A stretch of DNA of 64,000 bases from Agrypnia vestita (taxonomy: Eukaryota; Arthropoda; Insecta; Trichoptera; Phryganeidae), in NCBI GenBank assembly GCA_016648135.1, contig JADDOH010003931.1, positions 167,527-231,526 of the forward strand. The letters are read 5' to 3'. Below the pieces are notes generated by a model that worked only from the letters and a program-made list of their open reading frames with translations, did no database searches and was not told the origin of the DNA. Positions 1 through 10,914 of the stretch are shown in pieces (position 1 is the stretch's first letter; the number at the start of each line of letters is the position of its first letter). A program made the translations under genes and the position numbers.

Positions 1-117
1 TCACTGATGAGGTCTACGTGACTACTAAGTGTTTAAAAAAATGTTTAATCTGGTATGTTATATATAAGAACTATATTTGTACCATAAATTAAATAAATAA
101 AATAAAAATAAAAAAAT

Positions 118-410
118 AAAATTATCACCAGTCATTGGACACCAATTTAATTGAAGCACTATTTTAAATTCACGCAACTACACGACTGTGGGATACTTTA
201 TAGTCGTCTTTCCAGAGTATTCGCACGTCTATGGTTGCACTTATTCACCATTTAACGGTTGATGCTCTTCTGATTTTTTATCGCTGATATTTCGCTAGCC
301 GTACTGAATCACTGCTGGTCGCTTATTTTAAATCGCTGAAACGTCGCAACAAACTGATTGTCTCCATGGCATTGTTCTGCTTATATACATTTTCGGGTTT
401 TCAGACTTTT
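118..410 (-). repeat. LTR-like repeat X, copy 1, with TATA box
   Basis: Read on the minus strand this aligns, with many substitutions, to 40490-40785 on the plus strand. The shared landmarks come in the same order: a TATA box (here about 380-387), several AATAAG blocks, and an end block reading GTGTCCAATGACTG. A TATA box followed by several hundred bases of moderate GC and a shared 3' boundary suggests an LTR promoter/R-U5 region. No internal retroelement region adjoins it. It could instead be another promoter-bearing repeat. Confidence 0.45.
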
Positions 411-656
411 CGCGAATCTAGTCGTTTGAGAGATAGTTTTATTCTTTCCGTTCCTACAGTCTCGTGACAATATTATTGTGTTTTTAGACTCTTTTGAATC
501 ATAAGCTTTCATTATATTTGTAACAATCAATTGCTCTATTTTACGAAGCATTTTATGGGGTGAGTATCTTCTGTCTGATGCTTGGAACGCTGTCAGTTCA
601 TTTTCGCTCAGTTCATTTAAAAGTTGCACACTACGCATTATAGTGTACCTATTCAT
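381..656 (-). CDS. Unrecognised 91-codon open frame
   Basis: Open frame read from 656 down to 381, hydrophilic, with a coding-like stretch rich in Leu, Lys, Glu and Arg (residues 8-60). I recognise no domain. It lies directly upstream of the TATA box of LTR-like repeat X and overlaps it at the 3' end, so it may be the edge of that element's internal region or pure chance. No homologous frame is visible at the second copy of the repeat, which argues against function. Confidence 0.15.
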   Translation of the reverse strand: MNRYTIMRSVQLLNELSENELTAFQASDRRYSPHKMLRKIEQLIVTNIMKAYDSKESKNTIILSRDCRNGKNKTISQTTRFAKSLKTRKCI

Positions 657-778
657 TACATCTGTTCTACATTTTGGAATAATGCATGATTTCGATTATG
701 CAAATAATTCTTTGAAAGGAGCAGGCCGTATTTCACTAGTGAAATCGAAGAGTCAAGTCTTCCTGTTTTCGCGATCCG

Positions 779-1250
779 AACTAACTAACCATCACGCCGT
801 TTCTCCGAAGGGAAAGGCAGAGAGGATAGAGCCATATTTTTCTATCTTCGCACACCACTTTTGCTTCGGCTACATTCATACATCTTCTCACGCGGACTCT
901 ACGGTTTACAGGGCCATCCTCCAATACTTGTACATGCCGGATCTTTCGCGGACGCCCTCTATTCTTATTGCCTTCAACACTCGCCCCATAAATTTTCTTA
1001 ACCATCCTTTCCTCGCTCACACGTTCTGCATGACCAACCCATCTCAGCACTCCTGTCTACCACTCTACAGCCAGGATTACATTCACTTTTAATTTGTTCA
1101 TTCCTCACTCAATCAACCAACGATTTTCCACTTCCACCGCCTTCAGTCTACTTTCATTCCTTTTATGCCAATTCCAGGCTTCACTTCCATATATCAGAGT
1201 TGGCACTAGAACGCCATTATGTACCGCTAGTCTTACTTCTTTTGAGAGAT
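779..1250 (-). mobile_element. LINE family 1 (RTE-like), 3' fragment with TTAG tail
   Basis: On the minus strand the translation, with two stops, gives the post-RT segment ending in YGSEAW, then RWVGHAERV, KKIYGASVEG and GRPRK, followed by an EAKVVCEDRKIWLYPL-type C-terminus. This is the typical C-terminal region of insect RTE-like endonuclease/reverse transcriptase ORFs. The 3' end runs into a TTAGTTAG-type tail at 779-790. RT catalytic motifs are absent: a 5'-truncated, dead copy. Related 3' ends occur at 12.7, 14.9, 24.9 and 36.5 kb. Confidence 0.85.
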
Positions 1251-2179
1251 TCTAGACTCGAGGCTGTGGTAATTGCATTCTATCAACAATTCTTCATGAT
1301 GAGTGAATTTTGGATATTTTTCTATTATGCGCATACATAATTAGCGCAAAAACTTATTCCGAGTCAGTTCAGTCATATCTATGTATGTCTTTTGGTATGG
1401 AATCCAAACTGCCATTATCTACTCTAATTTTGGTCGGAATATGAAATAAGACATTTGCTCGATCCATTTCTCATTCGATTTTCTTTGATTCATGTGTTAT
1501 AAAGCCTTATGTGTTATAAAGCTTCCAACATGTTGCAAAATTGGCAAATAATTCATTTATATGACTTGAAAATGTCAGTTTAGCAGCAAAGTATTGCTTA
1601 TATTTCTCCCTAAGTGAATAAATGTAACGTGATGGGGTACTCGCAGTTTGGTCATGAAAAATAAAAGATTTTTATTTTTTAAGGACATTTTATTATATCT
1701 ACATATTTTAAATTAAACTTTATAACACACACACATTAAAAAAACCTATAAGTAATACAAGATGTCATTTATTATTAATTAAAATAATCATGTTGCACCA
1801 GAAAGTTACTGCCATATTATATCAATTAATAATATTATACCTAGATTACCAACACAAAAAAATCCCTGCGTGCATATTTCAAAATTGATATTCAAATTTT
1901 TTAATTTACTTTGAAAATTACTTCTGAAATATTATATAAAAATATCTTCAACTAAAAATTCAAATATTATTAATAAAAAGAAAAGACTACTCAAAAACTT
2001 TTCATTGATTCATCAGAATACAACATATTTTATTAATATTAAAAATTGGATGTATACATAGATATGAACAAAACAAATAAATAATTTAACAATATTTTTA
2101 TATGAAAATATGTAGCTACTAATAACACAATTTCTGGATTTGGTCCCCAGAGGGATGATTTATTAATTAAATTATGAAA
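1251..2179. other. A+T-rich DNA, nothing recognised
   Basis: No coding signal, element terminus or strong inverted repeat seen. Several poly(A)/poly(T) runs. Confidence 0.6.
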
Positions 2180-2446
2180 GTCTCATAGAGACGAAGGTAT
2201 ATGAAGTATTCTCGATTCGAACATATATATATATATATAGAATTTTCAAAAATTTTATATTGTGTGGATGTTTTTACGATGTATTCGGTGAACGTTGCAA
2301 TGTGTAGACAGACTGTTTATTAGCTCATACAGGTTGTAAGCCCTGAGCCATCGTATAAGATACTTCCATCCAGTTTTCTCATATATAAATAGCTTCGTGA
2401 CTATGAGACTTCTATAATTAATTTCTATAATTTAATTAAATAAATA
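2180..2446 (+). repeat. Dispersed repeat R, copy 1
   Basis: Shares an ordered series of blocks with 23640-23945 (plus) and 47490-47840 (minus): TTGTGTGGATGTTTTTACG-like, then GGTGAACGTTGCA-like, GCTCATACAGGTT, a GCCCTGAGCC/GCCGTGAGCC block, ATATAAATAGCTTCGT and TCTATAATTAA. It includes a short TA microsatellite at 2223-2239. No coding capacity or termini are clear, so the element class is unknown. Confidence 0.6.
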
Positions 2447-3444
2447 ATTATAAAGGGGTTGAATAAAAAATGAGGACCTAAAGTGAAAACAAATTTCACA
2501 TTATGAAATTATTGGGTTGGGAGGTTCTTAAAATATTTCTCTAAATCCTCTATTCATGGCATAAAAAGAATAATATATATTTTTAAATGTAAAACCTACT
2601 CATACTCCAGAAATTTTACGTACCTACTGAAGAAGAAATTATTAAAAAATAATCTATAATCCAAATATGATTAGGCATACCAAATTCTAGAAATACAAGA
2701 TCATTCTTAAACTTTAACTTCCTAATAATGTAAGTGCAGCACAAATCCAATTTTATTTTGTAGGATTTTAATCAACTACCTACAACATTAAAAAATATTC
2801 AAAATCTAAAATCGATGAATTCCAAGTCCACATTTCCACAACAGACATATTTCTCAACTTAATATTTCACTTTGCGCTTGACAAATGTACGAGTACATGG
2901 AGGTATTATGTGAATATCTTTGTGATGAAACTATATGTGAGGAAATACAGTTGAATAGAATTTTAATTTCTCTTAATATACCAAAAAAAATTCAGCAATC
3001 TTGTATCTTATGAATAAATAAAAATATGAAGAAGTGAAGATTTCATATACATATATTTTTAACGGATTCGGGAATTTCGAACGATAGTAATCGTATCAGA
3101 TGAAGTTTCATAATGTAATGCATGGGAGTAAAACAGTAAATTATATATTATGCATATTATGTATCGAAACAGGTATACATTATTATTTATACATTCTGGA
3201 CATTACATTTTAATACTAATACGATACCAATTAATTAATAATATTGTTACCCCTCCTGACCTTCGCAAGATAATAGTATTAATAAAAACATTAAGATTTT
3301 TGTAAAAACCTAGTTGATTTCTTGGCAGCGTAATAGTTAGTATCTCCTTAGGACTGGAATTCGGCTCTCTATTTAACAAATGTAAAATACTATACTAAAT
3401 AAAGAAATATTATATACGCGAAACAAAATTTTTAATATCATTAA
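2447..3444. other. A+T-rich DNA, nothing recognised
   Basis: No element or gene signal found in about 1 kb. Confidence 0.6.
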
Positions 3445-4083
3445 AAAGATCACTTCATACGCCAAAATCAAAAATGAACCAATAGAAAAAGTCACGCAAT
3501 ATATGTACTTAGGTGCATGGGTGAATGAGAGCTTGGATCCATCTCAAGAAGTAAAAGCTCGAATAGAGATGGCAAGAAGTGCGTTTCTCAGAATGAGACC
3601 GTTATTTTCTAACCATGACCTAATGCTTAGAATGCTAGTATGATTCGGTGCTATATTTTTACCATTCTCTTATATGGGGCGGAGGCATGGACACTTTACC
3701 AAAAATTAATCCGCAAAGTCGATGCTTTTGAGATGTAGATCTATAGACGCATATTAAAAGTTTCCTGGGTGGATAGAGTGACGAATGATGAAGTCCTCCG
3801 GCGTATGGAAAATGACCGAGACGTGCTGCGAACTATCAAGATAAGGAAGCTGGACATATTGTGTGATGACCAAAATAAAGTCTAAACCAATTCATTGCCC
3901 CGGGGAAAATATGTGTTAAAAGACGCGTAGGAAGACAAGCATCTCAAGACAAGCATGGCTGCATAACTTGAGGGACTGCCATAAGTGCAACTCGACTGCG
4001 TTGTTCCGTGCGGTGGTATACAGATTCTTAATCCCAGAATGATCGCTGATCTCCGATAGGAGGTGGCACCATAAGAAGAAGAC
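3445..4083 (+). mobile_element. LINE family 4 (RTE-like), 3' fragment
   Basis: The first 60 codons read openly: a post-RT segment with MYLGAWVNESLDPSQEVKAR, ARSAFLRMR and LMLRML. Decayed frames then give GRRHGHF and KRRVGRQAS-like stretches corresponding to the GRRRISWLKNLR zone of this insect family. The 3' end has the diagnostic CTCCGATAGGAGGTGGCACC block followed by AAGAAGAAG. Several stops and frameshifts; RT core and endonuclease missing. A second, shorter 3' end of the family lies at 15408-15640 on the other strand. Confidence 0.8.
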
Positions 4084-4913
4084 GTTTTCTAAAAACTAAA
4101 ACGCTTTAAAAAATTATTGTATTTTTCATGATAAATACAATGCTTATCTGGAAATATTCAAGAAAATACTGCGAAAAATTCTGTTGTCCTTTTCAGTTGA
4201 TAACTTAAAAAATCTCGACATATACAATCATATTTGTATTGAAATGATTTAAGTCGACTTGACATACAATGAAAAATTCAATTTTGTATCTTCGATTCAG
4301 AGAATCAATTTAAAATTTATTGGAGAACCACAAAATAATATTTACCGAATAAACCTGTTGTATTATTTAGAAGACATTTTTTCTCTCAAATCAAAACCAT
4401 TGTATCCATTTCATCGAATGTTATGTTGAGAAATGTACGAATATGAGTGTATGGTGGGAAGGGAAAAATCAATACAATTATTTTTCTCTGTATCTATAAT
4501 GTAAAGCGTTATGTGAATAAGCATACGTTGTTTGGCCTCATTTTAAAATAATAAGATAATGTAATTTTCTTTTATCTGTATGGGTTCATACCTTTGTGGT
4601 GCTCAGGGTGGGCCATTAGTTTGCGCCCTTTTGAAATTTTAATAAACAAATTACACTTAAATGTTTATTTCATAAAAAGAGTTAGGTTTTGAAACATTAT
4701 ACGGCGCAAAGCACGCGCGATCTTGGCGATTTTTGATCTTTTGACGAATATTCGACTTAATTTACGTTACTGGTGTATGTTTAATCAAGTAAACACTACT
4801 TTTCAGATAACCCCATAAAAATCAACGGATATTAAATCAAGGATTAAGGGAGGAATTTAAGGCTGTTACCTCTACGCGATATTCGTGTGTTAGATAAAAA
4901 AATTTCACCACCT
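4084..4913. other. A+T-rich DNA, nothing recognised
   Basis: No gene or element signal recognised. Confidence 0.6.
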
Positions 4914-4969
4914 GTATATTCACATTGGATGTATGGAAAGTTATTGAAATATATCCAATGTGAATATAC
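4914..4969. repeat. Perfect 17-bp inverted repeat
   Basis: Arms 4914-4930 and 4953-4969 (GTATATTCACATTGGAT and its exact complement) around a 22-nt loop. No flanking element recognised. Confidence 0.7.
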
Positions 4970-5149
4970 TTGGTACCCCATCTTCCTCTATCTAAGTCAT
5001 CTAATCGTATCCTGGGAATTTCTGGAATTGCGGCTGGAAAAAATACCTCAGCGTCTTGACTTATTCTTCAAAATTATGAGTAATAGAATTTACATGTGCA
5101 TTTTCAAAGAAATAAGCACCGAAAATGCCCTTTTGATCACGTAGCTACC

Positions 5150-5243
5150 CAAACATGCAACCAAAAACGCCCTTTAGGTGAGTTCTCACATAAGCAGCGC
5201 TATACATAATATCCTATCCTATTATTATTATTATTATTATTAA
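5150..5243 (+). mobile_element. CR1/L2-like LINE 3' terminus with TTA tail
   Basis: The block CGCCCTTTAGGTGAG, then a CTCAC motif, then CAGCGCTATA, then a TTATTATTA tail, matches the complement of 19800-19855, where a CR1/L2-type coding end precedes it. So this is the 3' UTR end of the same kind of LINE, truncated to under 100 bp. A GCGCTATAT motif before a trinucleotide tail is typical of L2-like elements. Confidence 0.65.
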
Positions 5244-5356
5244 TCTGTCATTTTTGGAGAATGAAGAGATCTTTAATATTAGAGTTTGAGATTCGCTCAA
5301 ATGAGAATGGGCTTCGTCGGAGAGAAAAATATTGTTGAAATTGGTGAAATGAAAAC

Positions 5357-5563
5357 TACCCGCCGAGTCCTGAAGAATAAGTATGCAAAATGTGGATCAT
5401 ATATGTCAAACGATAAAGATTCGTACAGAAAATATATCAGGGGTGTGGATTGGATTAAGGGGGGGGGGGGAATGTTCCGATGTATATTACCCGCCGAGTT
5501 TTAAAGAATAAATATGTTAAATTTGGGTCAGATCGGTCAAACGGTGTAGATTTGTGTAGAAAA
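5357..5563 (+). repeat. Two direct copies of a 76-bp unit with a G12 run
   Basis: Units at 5357-5432 and 5488-5563 both begin TACCCGCCGAGT, followed by AAGAATAA and later GTCAAACG. They are clearly related but diverged. Between them lies an uninterrupted run of 12 G at 5459-5470. A frame over 5286-5504 is carried by this repeat and has no protein signature. Confidence 0.6.
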
Positions 5564-5600
5564 CAGACAGACGGACATTGAGTTTTATCGTTATAGATTG

Positions 5601-6099
5601 CAAAAATAATATCTTTAAACAAAATCCATCACCTTACAAGACAAACACACTCACGTAGAGGTTCGCTCTTTCACACCTACATACAATACAATATTATATA
5701 TAAAAAAAAATCAAAAATTATATTATCAACAACTGAAATATCCTTATTTATTATTTATTTTGAATTTTTATCCAGTTTGTATTTGAAAATGTATTTCTAG
5801 AAACTTTATATTTGTAACAGAACACTTTCAACCTGTAATGCCTGCCATTGTGGTAATAAGATTTAATGAATTTCCAACTTTTTGATAATTGGGATAATAC
5901 AACTTGTTAATTGGGATATAATGTGCAAGATTTTTTATGTTTCGATGAGTTTTAGGAGATATTTTAATATTGTGCCTTGGAAATTTCTATTATTACAGCG
6001 ATGTTAAGTTCAATTACATTACTATTACGAATAATCCATCAATATGGACGGGGAATCATTATAAAATGATAAAAAAGGACAAAAATTTCAAAATAAACT
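5601..6099. other. A+T-rich DNA, nothing recognised
   Basis: No gene or element signal recognised. Confidence 0.55.
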
Positions 6100-6292
6100 G
6101 AAATCTTCTAATGCTTGTGCTCTTAATGGACATCATTTGCATGCTGGCGCCGGTTACTTTATTTGCAGCAGCTCAAAATAGTTCGACTGTGGGTTTCCAA
6201 ACCATTGCTTTAGATTCTTCAGTTAGGATTTTCTCCGCTTTCCCAGGGCCTATTCTGCTAGCAATGCTGCCAAAAGATGAATTATTTTCTAA
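6100..6292 (-). pseudogene. Unrecognised coding-like stretch with one in-frame TGA
   Basis: On the minus strand, directly after a pyrimidine-AG that could be a splice acceptor (around 6294-6305), the frame reads about 39 codons to a TGA and then about 28 more codons in the same frame. Its composition (ASRIGPGKAEKIL, KAMVWKPTVELF, then AAANKVTGASMQMM) looks protein-like, and it is less A+T-rich than its surroundings. I do not recognise the family. The plus strand is also open here (61 codons, hydrophobic), which looks like the antisense shadow. Likely an exon relic or part of an unknown element. Confidence 0.3.
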
Positions 6293-6473
6293 GTAGAATA
6301 ATTTCATACACATTTTTCAACTAAAGTAGGTATAATAGTAAAATAATTCACATGACTGTAATAATATTTGACGCTAACATTTTTACCTTATATAATTGAT
6401 AACAGATAATCGGTTCTATTCTTATCTTAATCATGTCTTGGCCGTTATAATATACCTAAATTAAGATGAAATA

Positions 6474-6992
6474 TGCGGTATAAAAGCAAAGGCAGCAATA
6501 TCCAAAACATTATAAAAAATGTTTTGAATGCGGAAATGTACTGAATTCAAAATTTTATGTATCCATCCCTTTAATTTTTTAATTATATTTATTTTATTAA
6601 GGAATCTCAACAGTTTCAATCATTATACATAATGTTAGAGCACAGTGTACATTTTATAAACCAGTTACAAAAAATCACTGATGTTTAGGGGGTAGTACTT
6701 TGTTGGATAAGAAAATATTTGAAAGCTAAGAGAATACATTGTAGAAAGCAACAAAAAATATTAAAGTAAAATAATGGTAATAAATAAAGAAATTAGTTTA
6801 GTTAATGAGTTTTGATAGTAACAAGGGAATAGAGATGGTAGAGAAAAGTTGAGGTGGTAGAAGTCTGTCATCCCTTCCAAAATCATGTTTCCTAGAAATT
6901 TAAAGGTATAAAATCTCGAATTTAGTGCATTATAAATTAGTAATTCATGAACTGCATTATTTTTTTGGATAGTGCTACTTTTGATTTTAAGG
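6474..6992. mobile_element. Palindromic short element M1, copy A, split by an insert
   Basis: Begins GGTATAAAAGCAAAGGCAGC and ends in the decayed complement. The internal ACTGAATTC / GAATTTAGTGC and subterminal motifs match copies B (16659-17706), C (35815-36064) and D (38349-38576). The uninterrupted family is about 230-250 bp with long imperfect terminal inverted repeats: a MITE-like, coding-free element. In this copy a 297-bp insert lies at 6572-6868. Confidence 0.75.
6572..6868 (-). mobile_element. Retroposed insert inside M1 copy A
   Basis: The 8-bp sequence CATCCCTT occurs at 6564-6571 and 6869-6876, while uninterrupted M1 copies have one such site, so it reads as a target duplication. 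Read on the minus strand the insert ends with AATAAAATAAA and an A-rich run next to the duplication, which suggests an RNA-derived 3' end. No coding motif was recognised; it may be a LINE 3' UTR or a retroposed transcript. Confidence 0.6.
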
Positions 6993-8091
6993 CGATCGTC
7001 CGGCAGAGTGAGCATATTTCACAATTTTTTCTCACATCTATCTCTTTTTTCTCATTCGTTTTTTTTCACATTTTTGTATCGAAATATCATATTTTAAAAT
7101 TTATTCATTAAAATACATATATTTTAAATGCGGATTTATTATTAAAATGACATAAACTAAATTGTATAATTGATTAATAAATTATCAAAACTTCAATGTT
7201 TTAAAAATGAAAAAATTCCTCCACTTTGTGGGCTTTTTATGACTGAATCGCCACGAGAGATGTCTTTTTTATTCAATAATATTATAAAATAAACGATTAT
7301 CTTCAACTCGTTACAATTTTTGCAAAATATGTTAGTTTGTTTACTCGCAATTTATGTTTTAAAAAACACTATTTTTTATATATTTTTTGTTGTTGTGTTT
7401 TTTTCAATCCTTTTTAGATATTTGATAACTTTTTTTCTTTATCTTTCAGATTTTAGCTATGCATTGCGTATTGTGTCTCGTTGCGTCTCGATTAAATATC
7501 TAACATCAGGAATATTAGCAAAGATTTTCATTTTTTCGTTTTTATTTTTAAATTATAATTTCTACTCTTTTGACTATTGAAGTAAAAAAGTTGTCAACCA
7601 TGTAAAAATTGTTGAAAAAACCACACAAAAAAATATAATATTTTTAAAAAACGTGTTTCTGTGTCAATATTTTTGTAATTACAATATAAATTTTGGCTTC
7701 AAGGTGTTCAAGGCCTGAAATATAAATAGAAAAAGGGTAGAAATGATTTTTACAAGTAGGTGATAATTTACTGTAATTTTTACCGGCACTTATTACGGTA
7801 AGAAAATTTTGAAAAAGAAATACTGCGACTTATCCATTTTCGTGGAGCCCTTTGCCGTAACTGAGATGCAACTCTACCCGGTGCACATTTTCGAGCGTCT
7901 ATAATCTAGTGGGTCCTGGTATACATATGAAGGCTTGTTAGTTATTTCCCCGGTTCCGGAAAAATTATAAACTAATTATATGTAATAAATTATGTAACAA
8001 TGTCCTCTAACGCTTAACACTAAGTTCTAAACACTAAAGCTACCAAGACGCTAGATGACACTGTTATTGCAGCCTATCCTCGCGGCCGAAA
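6993..8091. other. A+T-rich DNA, nothing recognised
   Basis: A Phe-rich frame at 7320-7580 follows from T-rich sequence and is not credible as a gene. A slightly GC-richer patch at 7845-7960 has no recognised content. Confidence 0.55.
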
Positions 8092-8615
8092 TATACAGGG
8101 TTATTTGGAAAACATTAATAACCTCGCACCACTATATTACTGCCTTGATTATGAATCGAAAATGTTCAAGCTATTATAAATACACCACTATTATAAATAT
8201 AAGCTATTATGACCAGTATTATACCATATACACCACTATTATCAATAGTTAAGGAGATATACGACATCAAAGTTTGCATTTTTTTTTTCAATATTTCTGA
8301 TTTATTTTTTGTATAACGTTGGACTATCATAGTTGGAAATCCCAAATGGAAAATATTCCATTTGGAATTTCTGCAAGGTTTTTATCATTTTATTTACTAG
8401 TATTGTAACGAATGATTTTTTCGTAATCGATATAAATTACTGTAATGATAGTTTTGTAAAAAATAAGACAGAAATATTTAAAAAAATGCAAACTTTGAGA
8501 TTGCATAACTCCATAAATGTTGATATTAATTAAGTCACGGATCGTTTTCGACTCATGATCAACGCAGAAATATAGTCCTGCGAGTTTATTAAGGTTTTCC
8601 AAATAACCCTATATA
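8092..8615. mobile_element. Foldback element F, copy 1
   Basis: Long imperfect palindrome. It opens TATACAGGGTTATTTGGAAA and closes with the complement AAATAACCCTATATA. Going inward, both arms carry the blocks for AAAATGTTCAAGC, the GACATCAAAGTTTGCA-like block, a CAATATTTCTGA block and the GTTGGACTATCAT zone. The centre is itself a small palindrome (CCAAATGGAAAATATTCCATTTGG region). No coding capacity. Copies or relatives at 18.6, 27.6, 40.8, 42.2, 47.0 and 57.1 kb. Confidence 0.8.
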
Positions 8616-8639
8616 CTAAATAATTCGTCATTTTTGACG

Positions 8640-8930
8640 GGCAAATTTTTAAACCGGCAGCGTTTTGAAACGGACCAACCTGCGGTGCGGGTACTTGCGG
8701 CGTCTCAGACGTGCTGCACAGCTTCGCGCCTCTGTGCCGGCGAGACCTCCGAGGCGACCGCAGAACGGTTCAAAGACGCTTTTGATCATTCAACAGTGGG
8801 CGTTTGACGGACCCGTTTTGGGCGGGTCGCGGCCGGTGGGCGGGCCGGGGGCGGAGCCGCCGAGCAGGGCGGACCGCTTCTGGAGCACGGCCCGTGGATA
8901 TAAAATCAGCCGGATGCTTGCGTCATTTTT
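8640..8930 (+). promoter_or_regulatory. GC-rich CpG-dense block with GC boxes and TATA box
   Basis: A sharp island of GC-rich, CpG-dense DNA in an A+T-rich window. It contains several GGGCGG-type GC boxes (about 8820-8860), then a TATA box at 8899-8906 (TATAAAAT) and a TCATTTT initiator-like site about 26 bp downstream (8923-8929). This is the best-looking RNA polymerase II promoter of the window. A 105-codon plus-strand frame at 8665-8982 runs through the block but is Arg/Ala/Pro-rich and spans the promoter elements, so I read it as a by-product of GC content. Confidence 0.45.
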
Positions 8931-8939
8931 TGCGCGAGG

Positions 8940-9045
8940 ATGTTCGGGAAATGCAAGAGTGTTTTTAGGGCGCTGGCGCTAAATAAATTCTACGCGTTCA
9001 AGTGTCGGCAATCAAAAGGTCGTCACCAAGGGAACTCGGTCACAG
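8940..9045 (+). CDS. Candidate first coding exon downstream of the GC-rich promoter
   Basis: An ATG at 8940 follows the TATA box by about 40 bp. The frame reads MFGKCKSVFRALALNKFYAF and continues basic (KCRQSKGRHQGN) to about codon 35, where CACAG/GT at 9045-9047 could be a splice donor. Beyond this the sequence becomes T-rich and runs into a Helitron 5' fragment from 9052, so continuing the frame to 9212 is not credible as coding. No family recognised. The 5' leader would be only about 15 nt, and no downstream exon was identified in the window. Could be an alternative first exon of a gene extending beyond, or chance. Confidence 0.3.
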
Positions 9046-9051
9046 GTTTTT

Positions 9052-9127
9052 TTATCTCAATTTTAATATTTTCGTTGTCTTTCCGCCCGTCCGTCCATCT
9101 GTCCGTCTGTACCCGTAACTTCATGTT
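9052..9127 (+). mobile_element. Helitron-like H family, 5' fragment
   Basis: Aligns with the 5' ends of the Helitrons at 21638 (plus) and 54869 (minus): a TTTCGTTGTCT block, then a GTCCGTC/CTGTCCGTCTG run, then GTAACTTC and TGTTACG. It breaks off after about 75 bp. It starts seven bases after the candidate exon above. Confidence 0.55.
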
Positions 9128-10465
9128 ACGTTTTTCTTTTTATCTCCTTTATTTTTCCTTTTTATTATTTTTCTTCTTTTTTTTAACATTATTTTTTGAG
9201 GCCTACAGCTAATTCTCAAATAAATAAAAATGTGAAGATATGATCATTTTTATATCATATTATTAGAGCATTTACAGTATGAAGACATACAGACTCACAG
9301 AAAAATATGTAGCAAAAAAGATCTAGAAAAGATTTTTTTAAATAATTCTCTTTGTAACAATTCCCGTCGCTAACAAGCTACATAGATGGCGCATTTCGCA
9401 CAGCCTTAACTCCTGGAAAAAATATATATAAAATTCATACCAGATGGCACTGTGACAACGCAAACACAAACATACTGTATAATTTTATTTATTTTTCGCG
9501 ATAATTTTATTTATTTTTAAAATTAAATTTTAACTGGCATTTTGTGAAAAACTGAAGAAAATTAAGTGGAATAAAAAAAATTGAAGACATTTTATAAAAA
9601 AAATAATACGAAAATTATTTTATAGTTGACAATTATGTGTTTATATTTGTATATAACATGAAAAAAGAGTATCCAGGAACACAGAAATAGGGCATAAAAT
9701 GAATACACAAATAATAAGCAAGAAAGCAAAAACATTTAAGAAATTAAGTATACAGGGAAAAAGTAGAGTATAAAAGTTTTAAAAGAACTTTACTCTTTTA
9801 AATACATAATTTATGAATACCCATATATATATTTTGCATACGGTTGCAAAATATAGACTCTCAACAAAAGAGATCTTAAAAAACTTAGAGTAACGTAAAA
9901 AGTATGGAAATAGTAATACTGTAGCTTGGACATCACTCATAAATAGAAACATGTAGATATGAGAACATACCTACATATGAGTATTTGATACTTAAATTCT
10001 TCTACTCGTTCTTTGTTCTACTCTTGGCATAGGTCATGATGATAATACAGCGAAAACTATTCAGCATATGTTTTACTATTATTTTATATGTTACTACTGT
10101 ATTATGAATTCACCTAGGCAATCAATACAGCTCTGTTAATATATTTAAGGCTCGAATAGTATATACATACAAAATACAAATCTATTTAACAACTATTTTA
10201 TAGTTTGCCTACATAGTTAATCTATCTTGTTGATATTCTTTCATTTGTTATTTTTACATAAAGAGAAACAATGAAACATTTTAAATAAAGAAACAATTTT
10301 TCTACTGTCTATATGAAAGTCAGAGACTCCTGTATAGAGAAAGAGTATAGGAGTATATATAATATATAACATATATATAATACGTCAGGGCGTACTTATC
10401 AACGGTTGTTAAATGTTCAAAGTTTTTTTGTGAAACATTGTGGAAATTCATTTTTAATATATTAA
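9128..10465. other. A+T-rich DNA, nothing recognised
   Basis: About 1.3 kb with A/T runs and no recognised element. Confidence 0.6.
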
Positions 10466-10642
10466 AGTCGAATTGAAAAACCCTTTTTTTCTACTACGTA
10501 TTTTTTATTTAATTGTTAAAACGTTTTCCAGATCATTCACATTATCAATAACGTTATTGATAATGACAGTGATCTCGAAAAAGTTTTAACAATTAAATAA
10601 AATATATAGTGATAAAAAAACAGTGTTTTTGAATTCGATTCA
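10466..10642. mobile_element. Long palindrome (MITE-like)
   Basis: Arms of about 85-90 bp pair from GTCGAATTGAAAAAC on the left to GAATTCGATTC on the right, meeting at a nearly perfect centre (ATTATCAATAAC / GTTATTGATAAT at about 10542-10565). The TTTAATTGTTAAAAC block is shared on both arms. No coding sequence. Confidence 0.7.
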
Positions 10643-10914
10643 ACTGTTGGTGTTAAGGTGACGAAGCTTGAGTCAAGTGAAACCGGTTGGCGTTAGTAAT
10701 TAAGAAATTTGTGGTTTCATACAAAGTGGCGTATTTTATTTTATTTTTAAAATATATTACTAGTAACAATGACTTTGAACAGTGTCACTAACCCTCTTTT
10801 TAAGCAGGATGAATTTCTCGATTAATATTTAATTTCTAATATAAAATAAACAAAATTATTCATGTATAGTAAAAGGATTATATGATCTATGCATCTTATC
10901 TTAGTGATATTTAG

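Noticed and set aside
643..1092. 149-codon plus-strand frame
   Set aside because: Antisense to the LINE family 1 fragment at 779-1250.
7320..7580. Phe/Leu-rich 86-codon frame as a membrane protein
   Set aside because: Produced by T-rich low-complexity DNA.
8665..8982. 105-codon plus-strand frame
   Set aside because: Arg/Ala/Pro-rich, spans GC boxes and TATA box; follows from GC-rich composition.
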